The position numbers were made by a program, and so were the translations under genes. From Gelidibacter japonicus (lineage in GTDB: Bacteria; Bacteroidota; Bacteroidia; Flavobacteriales; Flavobacteriaceae): a stretch of 64,000 nucleotides of DNA. Positions 42,912 to 51,377 of this stretch are shown here, one piece after another. Below the pieces are notes generated by a model, which was not told where the DNA came from, ran no database searches, and saw only the letters and a list, made by a program, of their open reading frames with translations. The stretch covers positions 116,359 through 180,358 of the forward strand of contig NZ_BJKB01000011.1 of the NCBI RefSeq assembly GCF_010725055.1, given 5' to 3'. Position 1 is the stretch's first letter. Each line of letters opens with the position of its first letter.

Positions 42912-43691
42912 ATGTCTGAAACCTTAAATATCGCCTTGATACAAACTGAGTTGATTTGGGAGCATCCTGAACAAAACAGAGCTGATCTTTCAAAAAAAAT
43001 AGATGCTCTTATTGAAGAAGTAGATATTATTGTATTGCCCGAGATGTTTACTTCCGGTTTTACCATGAATCCTTCACGGGTTGCCGAAACCATGCAAGGT
43101 GAAACCATCGCCTGGTTAAAAAAAGTAGCAGCGAATAAACAAGCGGCCATTACCGGAAGTATGGTCATCAAAGAAAATGACCACTACTACAACCGAATGG
43201 TCTTTGTGCATCCAAAAGGTGCGATTGACCATTATGACAAACGCCACACCTTTACCTATGCAGGTGAAGACAAGGTTTATACGCCTGGTACCAAAAAAAT
43301 CATTGTGGATTATAACGGATGGAAAATCTGTCCGTTAATCTGCTATGATCTCAGATTCCCAGTTTGGGCCAGAAATGTAGAGGCTTATGACGTCCTTATC
43401 TATGTTGCCAATTGGCCGGCCATACGGGTGGCTGCTTGGGATACATTATTAAAAGCACGTGCCATTGAAAATATGAGTTATTGCGTAGGTGTCAACCGAG
43501 TTGGCAAAGACGACAACAATCATGACTACTCAGGACACTCTGCTGTTTATGATGTATTGGGAAATAGGATAGACAACATCCCTTTTGACAAAGAAGCTGT
43601 AGAAATTGTGACCCTTAAAAAAGAAGTTCTTGAACACAATAGATCCAAGTTTAATTTTTTGGCGGATCAGGATCAGTTTTCAATAAAGTAA
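42912..43691 (+). CDS. Carbon-nitrogen hydrolase, omega-amidase type
   Basis: 259-residue nitrilase-superfamily enzyme. Catalytic triad: Glu in VLPEMFTSGFTMNPS, Lys in HYDKRHTFTYAGED, Cys in ICPLICYDLRFPVWARN. This order and FTYAGEDKVYTPG match the YafV/NIT2 omega-amidase branch, which hydrolyses alpha-ketoglutaramate or alpha-ketosuccinamate. Together with the nearby aminotransferase it would make glutamine-dependent transamination irreversible. The 3' end overlaps the convergent Ig-like lipoprotein gene by 41 nt. Confidence 0.9.
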   Translation: MSETLNIALIQTELIWEHPEQNRADLSKKIDALIEEVDIIVLPEMFTSGFTMNPSRVAETMQGETIAWLKKVAANKQAAITGSMVIKENDHYYNRMVFVHPKGAIDHYDKRHTFTYAGEDKVYTPGTKKIIVDYNGWKICPLICYDLRFPVWARNVEAYDVLIYVANWPAIRVAAWDTLLKARAIENMSYCVGVNRVGKDDNNHDYSGHSAVYDVLGNRIDNIPFDKEAVEIVTLKKEVLEHNRSKFNFLADQDQFSIK

Positions 43692-45282
43692 ATTCCTCAA
43701 CCAAATCCCACCCCGTTCTTGCATCAATAATTTTCGAATAATAGCTGACGCGCTCCGGTTGAATCTTCTTGAGATAATTACCCGTATCCCATTTTCTATT
43801 CCCATTGGCATCGTAAATAACTCTCAAATAATAAGTACCGGGATTGATATGCCTAAAATCAAACATTCGAGGTGCATCTGCAAACTGTTCGTATTTCACC
43901 TTGCCGCTATTATCCGTTAATTGTACGATCAAGGGATATTCGGCATCAATTAAACTAACGCGAACATCCGAAAGATCGGAAAATCTCTTGGTCTTTATTG
44001 TATAGTTCAAGGTATCATTGACTTTTCCGAAAAAATCCGTCACCGCTTCCGGTAAAAATTGAACCTGATAAACATTGGCCTCGGTTTTATCAAACTTAAA
44101 TCGGTAGGTGTTTTTTAGTGTGTCAAGTTCAGTACTGAAATCAACATTTAAAGAATCTTTATCTCTTATAGAAATTCTGTCAAGATCAAGTTTTTCAAAA
44201 GGTACATTTCCTTCAATTAAAAAATCCGAATCAAAATCGATTGTACCCGTTCCTGAAGGTTTAATGATGAGTGAATCGATTTTCAAGTCTCGAAAACGGT
44301 GTTTTAGAGTATCCACATAGGCTTTGTTTTTGACCACAAATAAGGTCGTGTCCAACTCAACATTCGGTTTATACCAATAGTACAACGTATCCCTTTGAGC
44401 ATCTTTCACGATACGGTGTTCAAATCCATCGGGTTTGTCGCCCAACATTTCAATGCTTAAATTACTGACATCGCCTCTGTATCCAAATTGTATTTTCTGT
44501 TTGGCAACCTGTGTTGGGCGTTCCATTTTAAAATCGGGCACCTCCTTAAACAATTTTATTTCGTAAAACGAATCGGTAGGAACGGTAATTTCCTTATCAT
44601 AAAACCCTATTTTATCGGATTTCTGCTGATAGGTGTAATTGCCATTTTCATCTTTTAAAGCTACCAATCGGTATGTTCCAGCCTTAATATTATCAATACT
44701 AAACGTACTGACACTATCTAAGGTATTGGTTACATATTTTGGGCGGGATTTATAAATTGTCGAATCGTTATAAGTAGAATCCACCTCGTACAACATCACC
44801 GAAACAAAGGTGTCTGGCTCTCGTTTTTCAGCATCGATAATTGCGCCTTTTACAGATAGGGAATCAATGTAAGCACCGGTAGAGAAGACGTATTTATAAT
44901 AAGAATAGGGATTTTCTTCATTATTATCAACAATACTTTGTCCAAAATTGAACGCATAAGTGGTATTGGCCTGTAAGGTATCATTAATTTTAATGGTGAT
45001 ATATTTGCTCGCACTGCCCAGTGGTGTGATGTCTGGAGCTGGGTCCATTGGCGGAGAAATGATCAACTGTTTCTGGGCATTTTTTATTTTGACATACTCA
45101 TCAAAATAAATCTTGATTTCGTTGCTTTTGAAATTGGTCGTGAAATTATCTGGTGTAGAATATCTGATTTTTGGAGGTTCAGTGTCTTTTTCGCCACCTG
45201 AAGGCATGCCTCTGTTGGCACAGTTGACAAGCATGAACAGCATACCAAAAAACAGAAAGAGTTTATAATAGGGTTTAAACAT
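43651..45282 (-). CDS. Ig-like (SbsA/Big_5) domain lipoprotein
   Basis: 543 residues with a lipoprotein signal (LFFGMLFMLVNCANRGMPSG, Cys ~20). The first domain, EPPKIRYSTPDNFTTNFKSN followed by EIKIYFDEYVKI, is the Big_5/SbsA Ig-like motif of cell-surface proteins; several beta domains follow, with GTYRLVALKDENGNYTYQQK (prealbumin-like) and GTYYLRVIYDANGNRKWDTG near the end. Probably surface or periplasmic in Bacteroidota; exact role unknown. The second Met (45282) gives the better signal; 45294 is possible. ComF lies upstream on the same strand. Confidence 0.82.
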   Translation of the reverse strand: MFKPYYKLFLFFGMLFMLVNCANRGMPSGGEKDTEPPKIRYSTPDNFTTNFKSNEIKIYFDEYVKIKNAQKQLIISPPMDPAPDITPLGSASKYITIKINDTLQANTTYAFNFGQSIVDNNEENPYSYYKYVFSTGAYIDSLSVKGAIIDAEKREPDTFVSVMLYEVDSTYNDSTIYKSRPKYVTNTLDSVSTFSIDNIKAGTYRLVALKDENGNYTYQQKSDKIGFYDKEITVPTDSFYEIKLFKEVPDFKMERPTQVAKQKIQFGYRGDVSNLSIEMLGDKPDGFEHRIVKDAQRDTLYYWYKPNVELDTTLFVVKNKAYVDTLKHRFRDLKIDSLIIKPSGTGTIDFDSDFLIEGNVPFEKLDLDRISIRDKDSLNVDFSTELDTLKNTYRFKFDKTEANVYQVQFLPEAVTDFFGKVNDTLNYTIKTKRFSDLSDVRVSLIDAEYPLIVQLTDNSGKVKYEQFADAPRMFDFRHINPGTYYLRVIYDANGNRKWDTGNYLKKIQPERVSYYSKIIDARTGWDLVEEFTLLKTDPDPPKN

Positions 45283-45335
45283 CACCACACACAAATTTCA
45301 GCAAATTAACGATATATTTATTTCAAACGAAAAAA

Positions 45336-46016
45336 TTATTCCGCAATTGCCATCGTGGCGACACTTATTGTCACACCCTCAATTTTTAATAGCGCATTCG
45401 CACAGGTTTCAATTGTTGCTCCCGTTGTAATGATATCGTCCACCAAAAGGATGTGTTTCCCTTTTAAAGTCTCAAATTCAGTCACCATAAACAATCCGTC
45501 GTCGTTAACCCATCGCATGATCCGATCCTTGAAGACTTGAGTTGTCGTAGCTTTAGTTTTTTGTAAAACCTCTGTATTAAAATCGCATTCTAATGCATAG
45601 GCAAGCTGTTTTCCAAATTTATGCACTTGATTATAGCCACGTTGTCTTAGCCGTCTGGAATGCAACGGTACGGGGACAACCACATCAACAGTTCTAAATC
45701 CCTCGTGTTTAATCAGTTCCGCACCAAGCCATTTCCCTAAAAACTCACCTACTTCTTCATGACCTTTATATTTTAGATTATGAAGCAAGCGCTGCACCAA
45801 TCCTTTTTTTGAAAACCTCAAAAGCGCTGAGGCATTTCTTAACAAAACACGTCCATAGAGCATTTTAGTCAGCTCATTATTGGTCGTATCTTCAAAACTT
45901 GCCAAAGGCAATTCATGTCTGCAAATGGTACAGACATAGAACTCATTGGCTTCCAACTGGCAGTCGCATGTCAGACAAACCTCTGGAAAAAATAGGTTTA
46001 ACAAGTTTTTCACCAT
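45336..46016 (-). CDS. ComF family phosphoribosyltransferase-like protein
   Basis: 226 residues. An N-terminal zinc-finger region (CLTCDCQLEANEFYVCTICR) is followed by a type I phosphoribosyltransferase fold: DVVVPVPLHSRRLRQRGYNQ, QKTKATTTQVFKDRIMRW and the PRPP loop HILLVDDIITTGATIETCAN. ComF proteins take part in DNA uptake in naturally competent bacteria, interacting with the PriA/ComFA helicases. The name alone does not prove competence here. Family-typical length. Confidence 0.9.
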   Translation of the reverse strand: MVKNLLNLFFPEVCLTCDCQLEANEFYVCTICRHELPLASFEDTTNNELTKMLYGRVLLRNASALLRFSKKGLVQRLLHNLKYKGHEEVGEFLGKWLGAELIKHEGFRTVDVVVPVPLHSRRLRQRGYNQVHKFGKQLAYALECDFNTEVLQKTKATTTQVFKDRIMRWVNDDGLFMVTEFETLKGKHILLVDDIITTGATIETCANALLKIEGVTISVATMAIAE

Positions 46017-46105
46017 TTTATCGATTAAAAACAGCTATGACAAACTTAATATATATTTTCGCTTCTGTTAATTAAATAATCCCTACCCCCTCTTAATAAT
46101 TAATT

Positions 46106-46987
46106 ATGATAGTTAACCCTCAGTTTTTTAACTACAGAATTATTATTGGTTCATTGATTGTGGGCATGGCAGCTTTAGGCGTTTTTAGTTTTAACACCTA
46201 TCAATCTGTCAAGGCACATCAACATTTTTTGGACCAAGAGAAAAAACTTGTTGAAAGTGAATTATCTCAAATGATTTTAAGATATGATGACTTAAGCGTC
46301 ACCAGCGAACTCATATCTGATCAACTTGATAGTGCCAAGAAGACCACCAAGTCAGCCTTAGAAGAGTTAAGGCTGATGAAAAGCGATTTTTCAGTTCTGG
46401 CACGTTTCAAGTCTGAGCTTTCGGCAATTAAATCAAAAAATGCCATTCTGTTTAAAACAATAGACTCCATCAACTTGCTGAACGAACGCTTGGAAAACGA
46501 AAAGCTAATGGCTTATTCCGAATTAAACGAACAGCAAAAAGCCAACAAATCGCTTAAAAAGATCAACAAATCCTTGAGCAATGCAATTGAAGAAGGAGCC
46601 TTGTTGACCGCAAATTCATTTTCCGCAAAGGCTTATAGATCTGGCATCAAATCCACGTCAACTAACAAGGCCGTACAAACGGATCAAATTGAGGTGTGTT
46701 TTACATTGGCAGAAAACACCTTGGCCGAGAAAGGGATGAAAGATATCTATATCCAAGTCCTCAATCCGTTAAACAATGTCATTGGCGAGAAAGGTGCTGT
46801 TGAGTTTGGCAAATTTCTACTTATTTATAGTGACAAGCAACGCATCAACTATGACAACGAGGTCCTTGATGTTTGCACCACCATACGGGCCCAGAAAAAT
46901 GACAAGCCTTTTTCAAAAGGCACCTATTATGTGTCGGTTTTCCATAAAGAGAGAAAGCTCGGAAGCACACAAATTGAACTAAATTAA
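46106..46987 (+). CDS. Hypothetical membrane-anchored coiled-coil protein
   Basis: 293 residues: a short N-terminus, one membrane helix (residues ~11-29, IIIGSLIVGMAALGVFSF), a ~140-residue coiled coil (HFLDQEKKLVESELSQMILR, LLNERLENEKLMAYSELNEQ) and a C-terminal beta domain of ~100 residues with KAVQTDQIEVCFTLAENTLA and ERKLGSTQIELN. The C-terminal part resembles an Ig-like/sandwich domain common in uncharacterised Bacteroidota proteins. Periplasmic orientation is likely. No function known to me. It precedes glyS by 62 nt. Confidence 0.7.
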   Translation: MIVNPQFFNYRIIIGSLIVGMAALGVFSFNTYQSVKAHQHFLDQEKKLVESELSQMILRYDDLSVTSELISDQLDSAKKTTKSALEELRLMKSDFSVLARFKSELSAIKSKNAILFKTIDSINLLNERLENEKLMAYSELNEQQKANKSLKKINKSLSNAIEEGALLTANSFSAKAYRSGIKSTSTNKAVQTDQIEVCFTLAENTLAEKGMKDIYIQVLNPLNNVIGEKGAVEFGKFLLIYSDKQRINYDNEVLDVCTTIRAQKNDKPFSKGTYYVSVFHKERKLGSTQIELN

Positions 46988-47037
46988 GACCTTAAAATTT
47001 ATTTAGACAAACCGTTCCTTTAATTGGAAGGGTTTTC

Positions 47038-47045
47038 TATTTTTG
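47038..47045 (+). promoter_or_regulatory. -7 box abutting the glyS start
   Basis: TATTTTTG then CAGC fits TAnnTTTG and ends four nucleotides before the glyS ATG at 47050. If used, the transcript would be leaderless or nearly so. Confidence 0.5.
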
Positions 47046-47049
47046 CAGC

Positions 47050-48591
47050 ATGACAAATCAGGACGACCAATTTAAGAAAGTGATATCTCACGCAAAGGAA
47101 TATGGATACGTGTTCCAGAGTAGTGAAATATATGATGGCCTTGGTGCAGTTTATGACTATGCACAAAACGGCGCTGAATTAAAGAGAAATATTCGTGACT
47201 ACTGGTGGACCGCCATGGTACAAATACACGAAAATATTGTAGGCATTGACTCCTCCATTTTTATGCATCCAACCACTTGGAAGGCTTCTGGCCACGTAGA
47301 TGCTTTTAATGATCCTTTAATAGACAATAAGGATTCCAAAAAACGCTATCGAGCCGATGTTTTGATTGAAGACCATTGCGCCAAGATTGAAGCCAAGATT
47401 GAAAAAGAAATCAGCAAAGCAGAAAAACGTTTTGGAGATGCGTTCAACAAAGAAGAATTCATTACTACCAACCCAAGAGTTGTTGGGTACTATGAAAACA
47501 TAAGAACCATCCTATCAAGAATGGGCAAGTCTTTGGAAAACGAAGATTTAGCTGATGTAAAAGCTCTAATTGAAGAATTGGAAATTGCAGATCCGTTGAC
47601 AGGAAGTAGAAATTGGACCGAAGTAAAACAGTTCAACTTGATGTTCGGTACCAAATTAGGAGCTTCCGCAGAAAGTGCGATGGATCTATATCTTCGTCCG
47701 GAAACGGCACAGGGAATTTTTGTAAACTTCCTCAATGTCCAAAAATCTGGACGCATGAAGATTCCATTTGGAATTGCCCAAACTGGAAAGGCGTTTAGAA
47801 ATGAGATTGTCGCACGACAATTTATTTTTAGAATGCGTGAGTTTGAGCAAATGGAAATGCAGTTTTTCATCAAGCCAGGCACTCAAAAAGAATGGTTTGA
47901 ACATTGGAAAGAGGAACGATTGAAATGGCATTTATCGTTAGGCATGGGTGAGGAGAATTACCGTTTCCATGACCATGAGAAGATGGCACATTATGCAGAT
48001 GCTGCAACAGACATAGAATTCAAATTCCCATTTGGATTTAAGGAACTGGAAGGCATCCATTCAAGAACCGATTTCGACTTAAAACAGCACGAAGAATATT
48101 CAGGTAAGAAACTTCAGTATTTCGACCATGAAACGAAGGAAAGCTATACGCCTTACGTGTTGGAAACATCGATTGGTTTGGACCGCATGTTTTTGGCTGT
48201 TTTCTCCAATTCATTGGTAGAAGAGGAATTGGACAACAATACCACAAGAACGGTCTTAAAATTACCTTCAGTATTGGCACCTGTAAAAGCTGCTATTTTA
48301 CCTTTGATAAAAAGGGATGGCTTACCTGAGATTGCGCTCCAAATTATGGATGATCTGAAATGGGATTTCAACGTCGTATATGATGACAAAGATGCTGTAG
48401 GAAGACGTTACAGGAGGCAAGATGCCAACGGGACGCCTTTTTGTATCACTGTTGATCATGATACTTTAGAAGACAACACGGTAACAATCAGACATAGAGA
48501 TTCTATGGAACAGACCCGCGTAAAAATTGAAGATCTGAGCAGGATCATCAAGAAAGAAGTGGATATTAAATCCTGGTTGAAGAAAATGTAA
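47050..48591 (+). CDS. glyS: Glycyl-tRNA synthetase (alpha2, class II)
   Basis: Charges tRNA-Gly. 513 residues, the single-chain class II enzyme (eukaryote/archaeal-like), not the alpha2-beta2 type. Motifs: KEYGYVFQSSEIYDGLGAVY with YDYAQNGAELKRNI; MHPTTWKASGHVDAFNDPL; motif 2-like YLRPETAQGIFVNF and GIAQTGKAFRNEI; RMREFEQMEMQFFIKPGT; TPYVLETSIGLDRMFLAVF (motif 3); and the anticodon-binding domain with VVYDDKDAVGRRYRRQDANG. It is followed by a hairpin-module relative and a terminator. Confidence 0.97.
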   Translation: MTNQDDQFKKVISHAKEYGYVFQSSEIYDGLGAVYDYAQNGAELKRNIRDYWWTAMVQIHENIVGIDSSIFMHPTTWKASGHVDAFNDPLIDNKDSKKRYRADVLIEDHCAKIEAKIEKEISKAEKRFGDAFNKEEFITTNPRVVGYYENIRTILSRMGKSLENEDLADVKALIEELEIADPLTGSRNWTEVKQFNLMFGTKLGASAESAMDLYLRPETAQGIFVNFLNVQKSGRMKIPFGIAQTGKAFRNEIVARQFIFRMREFEQMEMQFFIKPGTQKEWFEHWKEERLKWHLSLGMGEENYRFHDHEKMAHYADAATDIEFKFPFGFKELEGIHSRTDFDLKQHEEYSGKKLQYFDHETKESYTPYVLETSIGLDRMFLAVFSNSLVEEELDNNTTRTVLKLPSVLAPVKAAILPLIKRDGLPEIALQIMDDLKWDFNVVYDDKDAVGRRYRRQDANGTPFCITVDHDTLEDNTVTIRHRDSMEQTRVKIEDLSRIIKKEVDIKSWLKKM

Positions 48592-48596
48592 GAAAA

Positions 48597-48616
48597 ACTC
48601 CTGCGAAAGCAGGAGT
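48597..48616. repeat. Hairpin-module relative after glyS
   Basis: ACTCCTGC-GAAA-GCAGGAGT, an 8-bp perfect stem, in the opposite orientation to the start-proximal copies. ATGAAAC follows at 48623 but opens no credible gene. Confidence 0.7.
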
Positions 48617-48634
48617 CTCAATAATGAAACTAGC

Positions 48635-48676
48635 AAATCCCAAATTCCAATGTTTCGTTACTGGAATTTGGGATTT
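48635..48676. terminator. Bidirectional terminator
   Basis: 15-bp perfect stem AAATCCCAAATTCCA / TGGAATTTGGGATTT around a 12-nt loop, with T-run after. The left arm is again two heptamers (AATCCCA, AATTCCA). Lies between converging glyS and the barrel protein. Confidence 0.88.
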
Positions 48677-48699
48677 TTGTTTTTGTTTTTGGAACTTAT

Positions 48700-49257
48700 T
48701 TAAAACCTGAAACCTAGGTTGAAACCAAATTTCCCGACTATGGGCGAATAATCATAATAGTCGGAGTCATTGGTATTGAATAAATTTCTACCAATTCCTC
48801 CAGTGACTTCAAAAACAAACCCGCTTCTGGTGATCCATTTTCCGCCTAATCCAAAGCCTAAGGCAAAATCGGTAACATCTTTTTCCCAATAGTTATAATT
48901 ACCTCCTTGCGAAGGACTATAATACTCATGTTCAATAGAGTTAACCATCGCAAATCCTTCCAAGAAAAAACCTGCAGCGTATTTCTGACCGAAGAAAATT
49001 CGGTAATAAGGAGAGATATAATAATTAATATTTGTATCAAAATTATCGTCATCAAACGGAATAAACAACGAAATACCAACAGAAGAACTTTCCGATAGAT
49101 TATATTCATAACTCGGTTCAAAAGCACCAAATAACAGCATAATTGCGTTCAATTTGATCTCATTATTTCCGGAATCCTTTTTTGAAATGCTGTCCGATTG
49201 AGCCTGGGAACCCATTACAGCAAAGAGTGTTAAAAACCCAAAAATACAGTGTTTCAT
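48700..49257 (-). CDS. Hypothetical outer-membrane beta-barrel protein
   Basis: 185 residues. Signal peptide MKHCIFGFLTLFAVMGSQAQ. The remainder alternates beta strands and turns (NAIMLLFGAFEPSYEYNLSE, SVGISLFIPFDDDNFDTN, YYISPYYRIFFGQKYAAGFF, FALGFGLGGKWITRSGFVFE) and ends in Phe (FGFNLGFRF), as for a small outer-membrane barrel. Gly/Tyr/Phe-rich with Asp-rich loops. The family is not identified. It is a single gene between glyS and the metal operon. Confidence 0.7.
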   Translation of the reverse strand: MKHCIFGFLTLFAVMGSQAQSDSISKKDSGNNEIKLNAIMLLFGAFEPSYEYNLSESSSVGISLFIPFDDDNFDTNINYYISPYYRIFFGQKYAAGFFLEGFAMVNSIEHEYYSPSQGGNYNYWEKDVTDFALGFGLGGKWITRSGFVFEVTGGIGRNLFNTNDSDYYDYSPIVGKFGFNLGFRF

Positions 49258-49385
49258 AAGTTAGAGGTTAATTTTGTTTAGGATGTAAGAACGTACAAAT
49301 GGTTGCGCAGAAAAAATTATGTTTATACTTTCTAAACGCCTAACCTTATCAAATCTATCTAAAAAAGATACTTATATGATCACTG

Positions 49386-51368
49386 TTATTTCTCATTGTA
49401 AGCCAGCAGTCGCAAGGCATTAAGAACAACCACCAAAGTTGATCCTTCGTGAAAAACAACGGCCAATCCAATACCGGTTAAACCAAATATGGTGGCGGGC
49501 ACCAATAAGGCCACGACTCCCATACTGATCCAAATATTTTGAGTAATAATTCGTTTGGACGCTCTACTCAAACCAATGGCAAAGGGTAACATTTGTATTT
49601 TATCAGACATCAATGCCACATCTGCCGTTTCCAATGCCACATCACTACCGGCAGCGCCCATGGCTACACTAACCGTGCTATAGGCCATTGCCGGCGCATC
49701 GTTGACCCCATCACCTACCATCGCAATTTTCCCATCGCGTTCCATGAGCTTCTTGATGGCTTCTACTTTATCTTCGGGCAATAAGTTACCTTTGGCCTCT
49801 GTCAATCCAATTTGTTTGGCTATGGCATCTCCCACATTTTGATGATCGCCTGTAAGCATTACCATCCGTTTGATACCAATCGCCCTCAATCGTTTTAGGG
49901 TCTCAACTGCTGTTTTTCTTGGAAGATCCATCACGCTCATTAATCCGATAACCATACCATTATGAGCCACCAACATTGCGGTATGTCCCTCTTGCAGCAA
50001 GCCATCCATCTTTAAGCGTAATTCAGAGGGAATGGTCATCCCCTCATCTGTCATCAACTTTTCATTTCCAATAAAAACAGTTTTATCCTGATAGGTAGCG
50101 CTGATACCTTTACCTTGAATAGCATTGACATTGGATGCTAAGTTTTTATGCTGCATTGCATATTTAACTTCGACATCTTTAACAATAGCTCTTGCCAGGG
50201 GATGATTACTCAAACTTTCTACTTCCAAAACTAGTCGGGCCAAATCTTCTTCTGAATAATCATGATGTGGAATCATGTTGGTGAGCTTTGGCTTACCTTC
50301 TGTTAAAGTTCCTGTTTTATCAAAAGCGATGGTTCTAATAGAGCCCAGATCTTCTAAAGCCTTTCCGCCTTTGATCAATACCCCTTTTTGGGCAGCTCTT
50401 GCTATCCCACTCAAAACGGCACTCGGCGTTGAAATTGCCAAGGCACACGGACTTGCTGCAACCAATACAGTAATCGCCCGATACAAACTATCATTGAACG
50501 ATTCGTCGACTACGAGATAAGCAAAACACAATGCAAACACCACCAAAATAACAATAGGCACATACCGCTCTTCAAACTTTTTGGTCATCCGCTGTGTAGG
50601 TGATTTTTGCGTTTCGACATCACTAACCATTTTAATCAGTCGCGCTACCGTGGAATCTTTACTCAATTTCAGAACCAAGACTTCAATACTTCCATCGCCA
50701 TTAATGGTTCCCGTATACACAACGTGGGACGAATCGATATCATTGAAATTTGGAAGCTTGTCCACTGAGGAAATGGCAGCTTTATCAATAGGCATACTTT
50801 CTCCTGTAATAGGAGCCTGATCAATGGCACTGCTGCCTTTTATGATCACTCCATCGGCTGCAATTTTAGAGTTAGGCCTCACCACAATGACATCATTGAT
50901 TTTCAAATCGTCAACGCTAACTTCTTCAATTTTACCGTTTCTCTTAATCAATGCCGTTTTAGGGGTTAATTCCCCTAAAGCCTCAATAGATTTCTTAGCC
51001 TTGTCCATGGCATAAGTTTCTAAAGCATGCCCCAAACTGAACAAGAATAATAGTAATGCACCTTCTATCCAACTCCCTATATAAGCAGCACCAATAGCTG
51101 CTGCAATCATTAAGAAGTCAATTTCAAATTCGCCTTTTTTTATCTTTTCAAACGCTTCAATGCTGATATAATAGCCTCCAAATCCGTAGGAAATCAATAA
51201 TGGAACAAGATATACCCACATAGATTGGGAATCTGTTCCAAAAATTTTGAATAGGAAACCCGTTAGTAGAAATACCCCACATAACAATGAAAAATACAAC
51301 TCCGTACGTGGGCCGAATATACCATCATGGTTGTGATGGCTATGGTCTTCTTTATGATGATCTGTCAT
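49386..51368 (-). CDS. Heavy-metal P1B-type ATPase, P1B-4-like
   Basis: 660 residues. Pumps divalent metal out of the cytoplasm. His-rich N-terminus (MTDHHKEDHSHHNHDG) and no HMA domain. Membrane metal site VLVAASPCALAISTPSAVLS (SPC rather than CPC); phosphorylation loop AFDKTGTLTEGKPKL; SLSNHPLARAIV (HP motif); MVGDGVNDAPAMAYSTVSVA; last helices HEGSTLVVVLNALRLLAYN. The SPC plus HEGxT pair is the signature of the P1B-4 group (CoaT/CtpD-like: Co, Zn, Cd or Fe). Last gene of the efflux operon, 9 nt after the adaptor gene. Confidence 0.93.
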   Translation of the reverse strand: MTDHHKEDHSHHNHDGIFGPRTELYFSLLCGVFLLTGFLFKIFGTDSQSMWVYLVPLLISYGFGGYYISIEAFEKIKKGEFEIDFLMIAAAIGAAYIGSWIEGALLLFLFSLGHALETYAMDKAKKSIEALGELTPKTALIKRNGKIEEVSVDDLKINDVIVVRPNSKIAADGVIIKGSSAIDQAPITGESMPIDKAAISSVDKLPNFNDIDSSHVVYTGTINGDGSIEVLVLKLSKDSTVARLIKMVSDVETQKSPTQRMTKKFEERYVPIVILVVFALCFAYLVVDESFNDSLYRAITVLVAASPCALAISTPSAVLSGIARAAQKGVLIKGGKALEDLGSIRTIAFDKTGTLTEGKPKLTNMIPHHDYSEEDLARLVLEVESLSNHPLARAIVKDVEVKYAMQHKNLASNVNAIQGKGISATYQDKTVFIGNEKLMTDEGMTIPSELRLKMDGLLQEGHTAMLVAHNGMVIGLMSVMDLPRKTAVETLKRLRAIGIKRMVMLTGDHQNVGDAIAKQIGLTEAKGNLLPEDKVEAIKKLMERDGKIAMVGDGVNDAPAMAYSTVSVAMGAAGSDVALETADVALMSDKIQMLPFAIGLSRASKRIITQNIWISMGVVALLVPATIFGLTGIGLAVVFHEGSTLVVVLNALRLLAYNEK

Positions 51369-51377
51369 AGTTTATTT

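Noticed and set aside
48623..48700. Small gene starting at ATGAAAC after the glyS hairpin
   Set aside because: The frame runs into the terminator stem with no coding signal, although the ATGAAA echoes the start-proximal modules.
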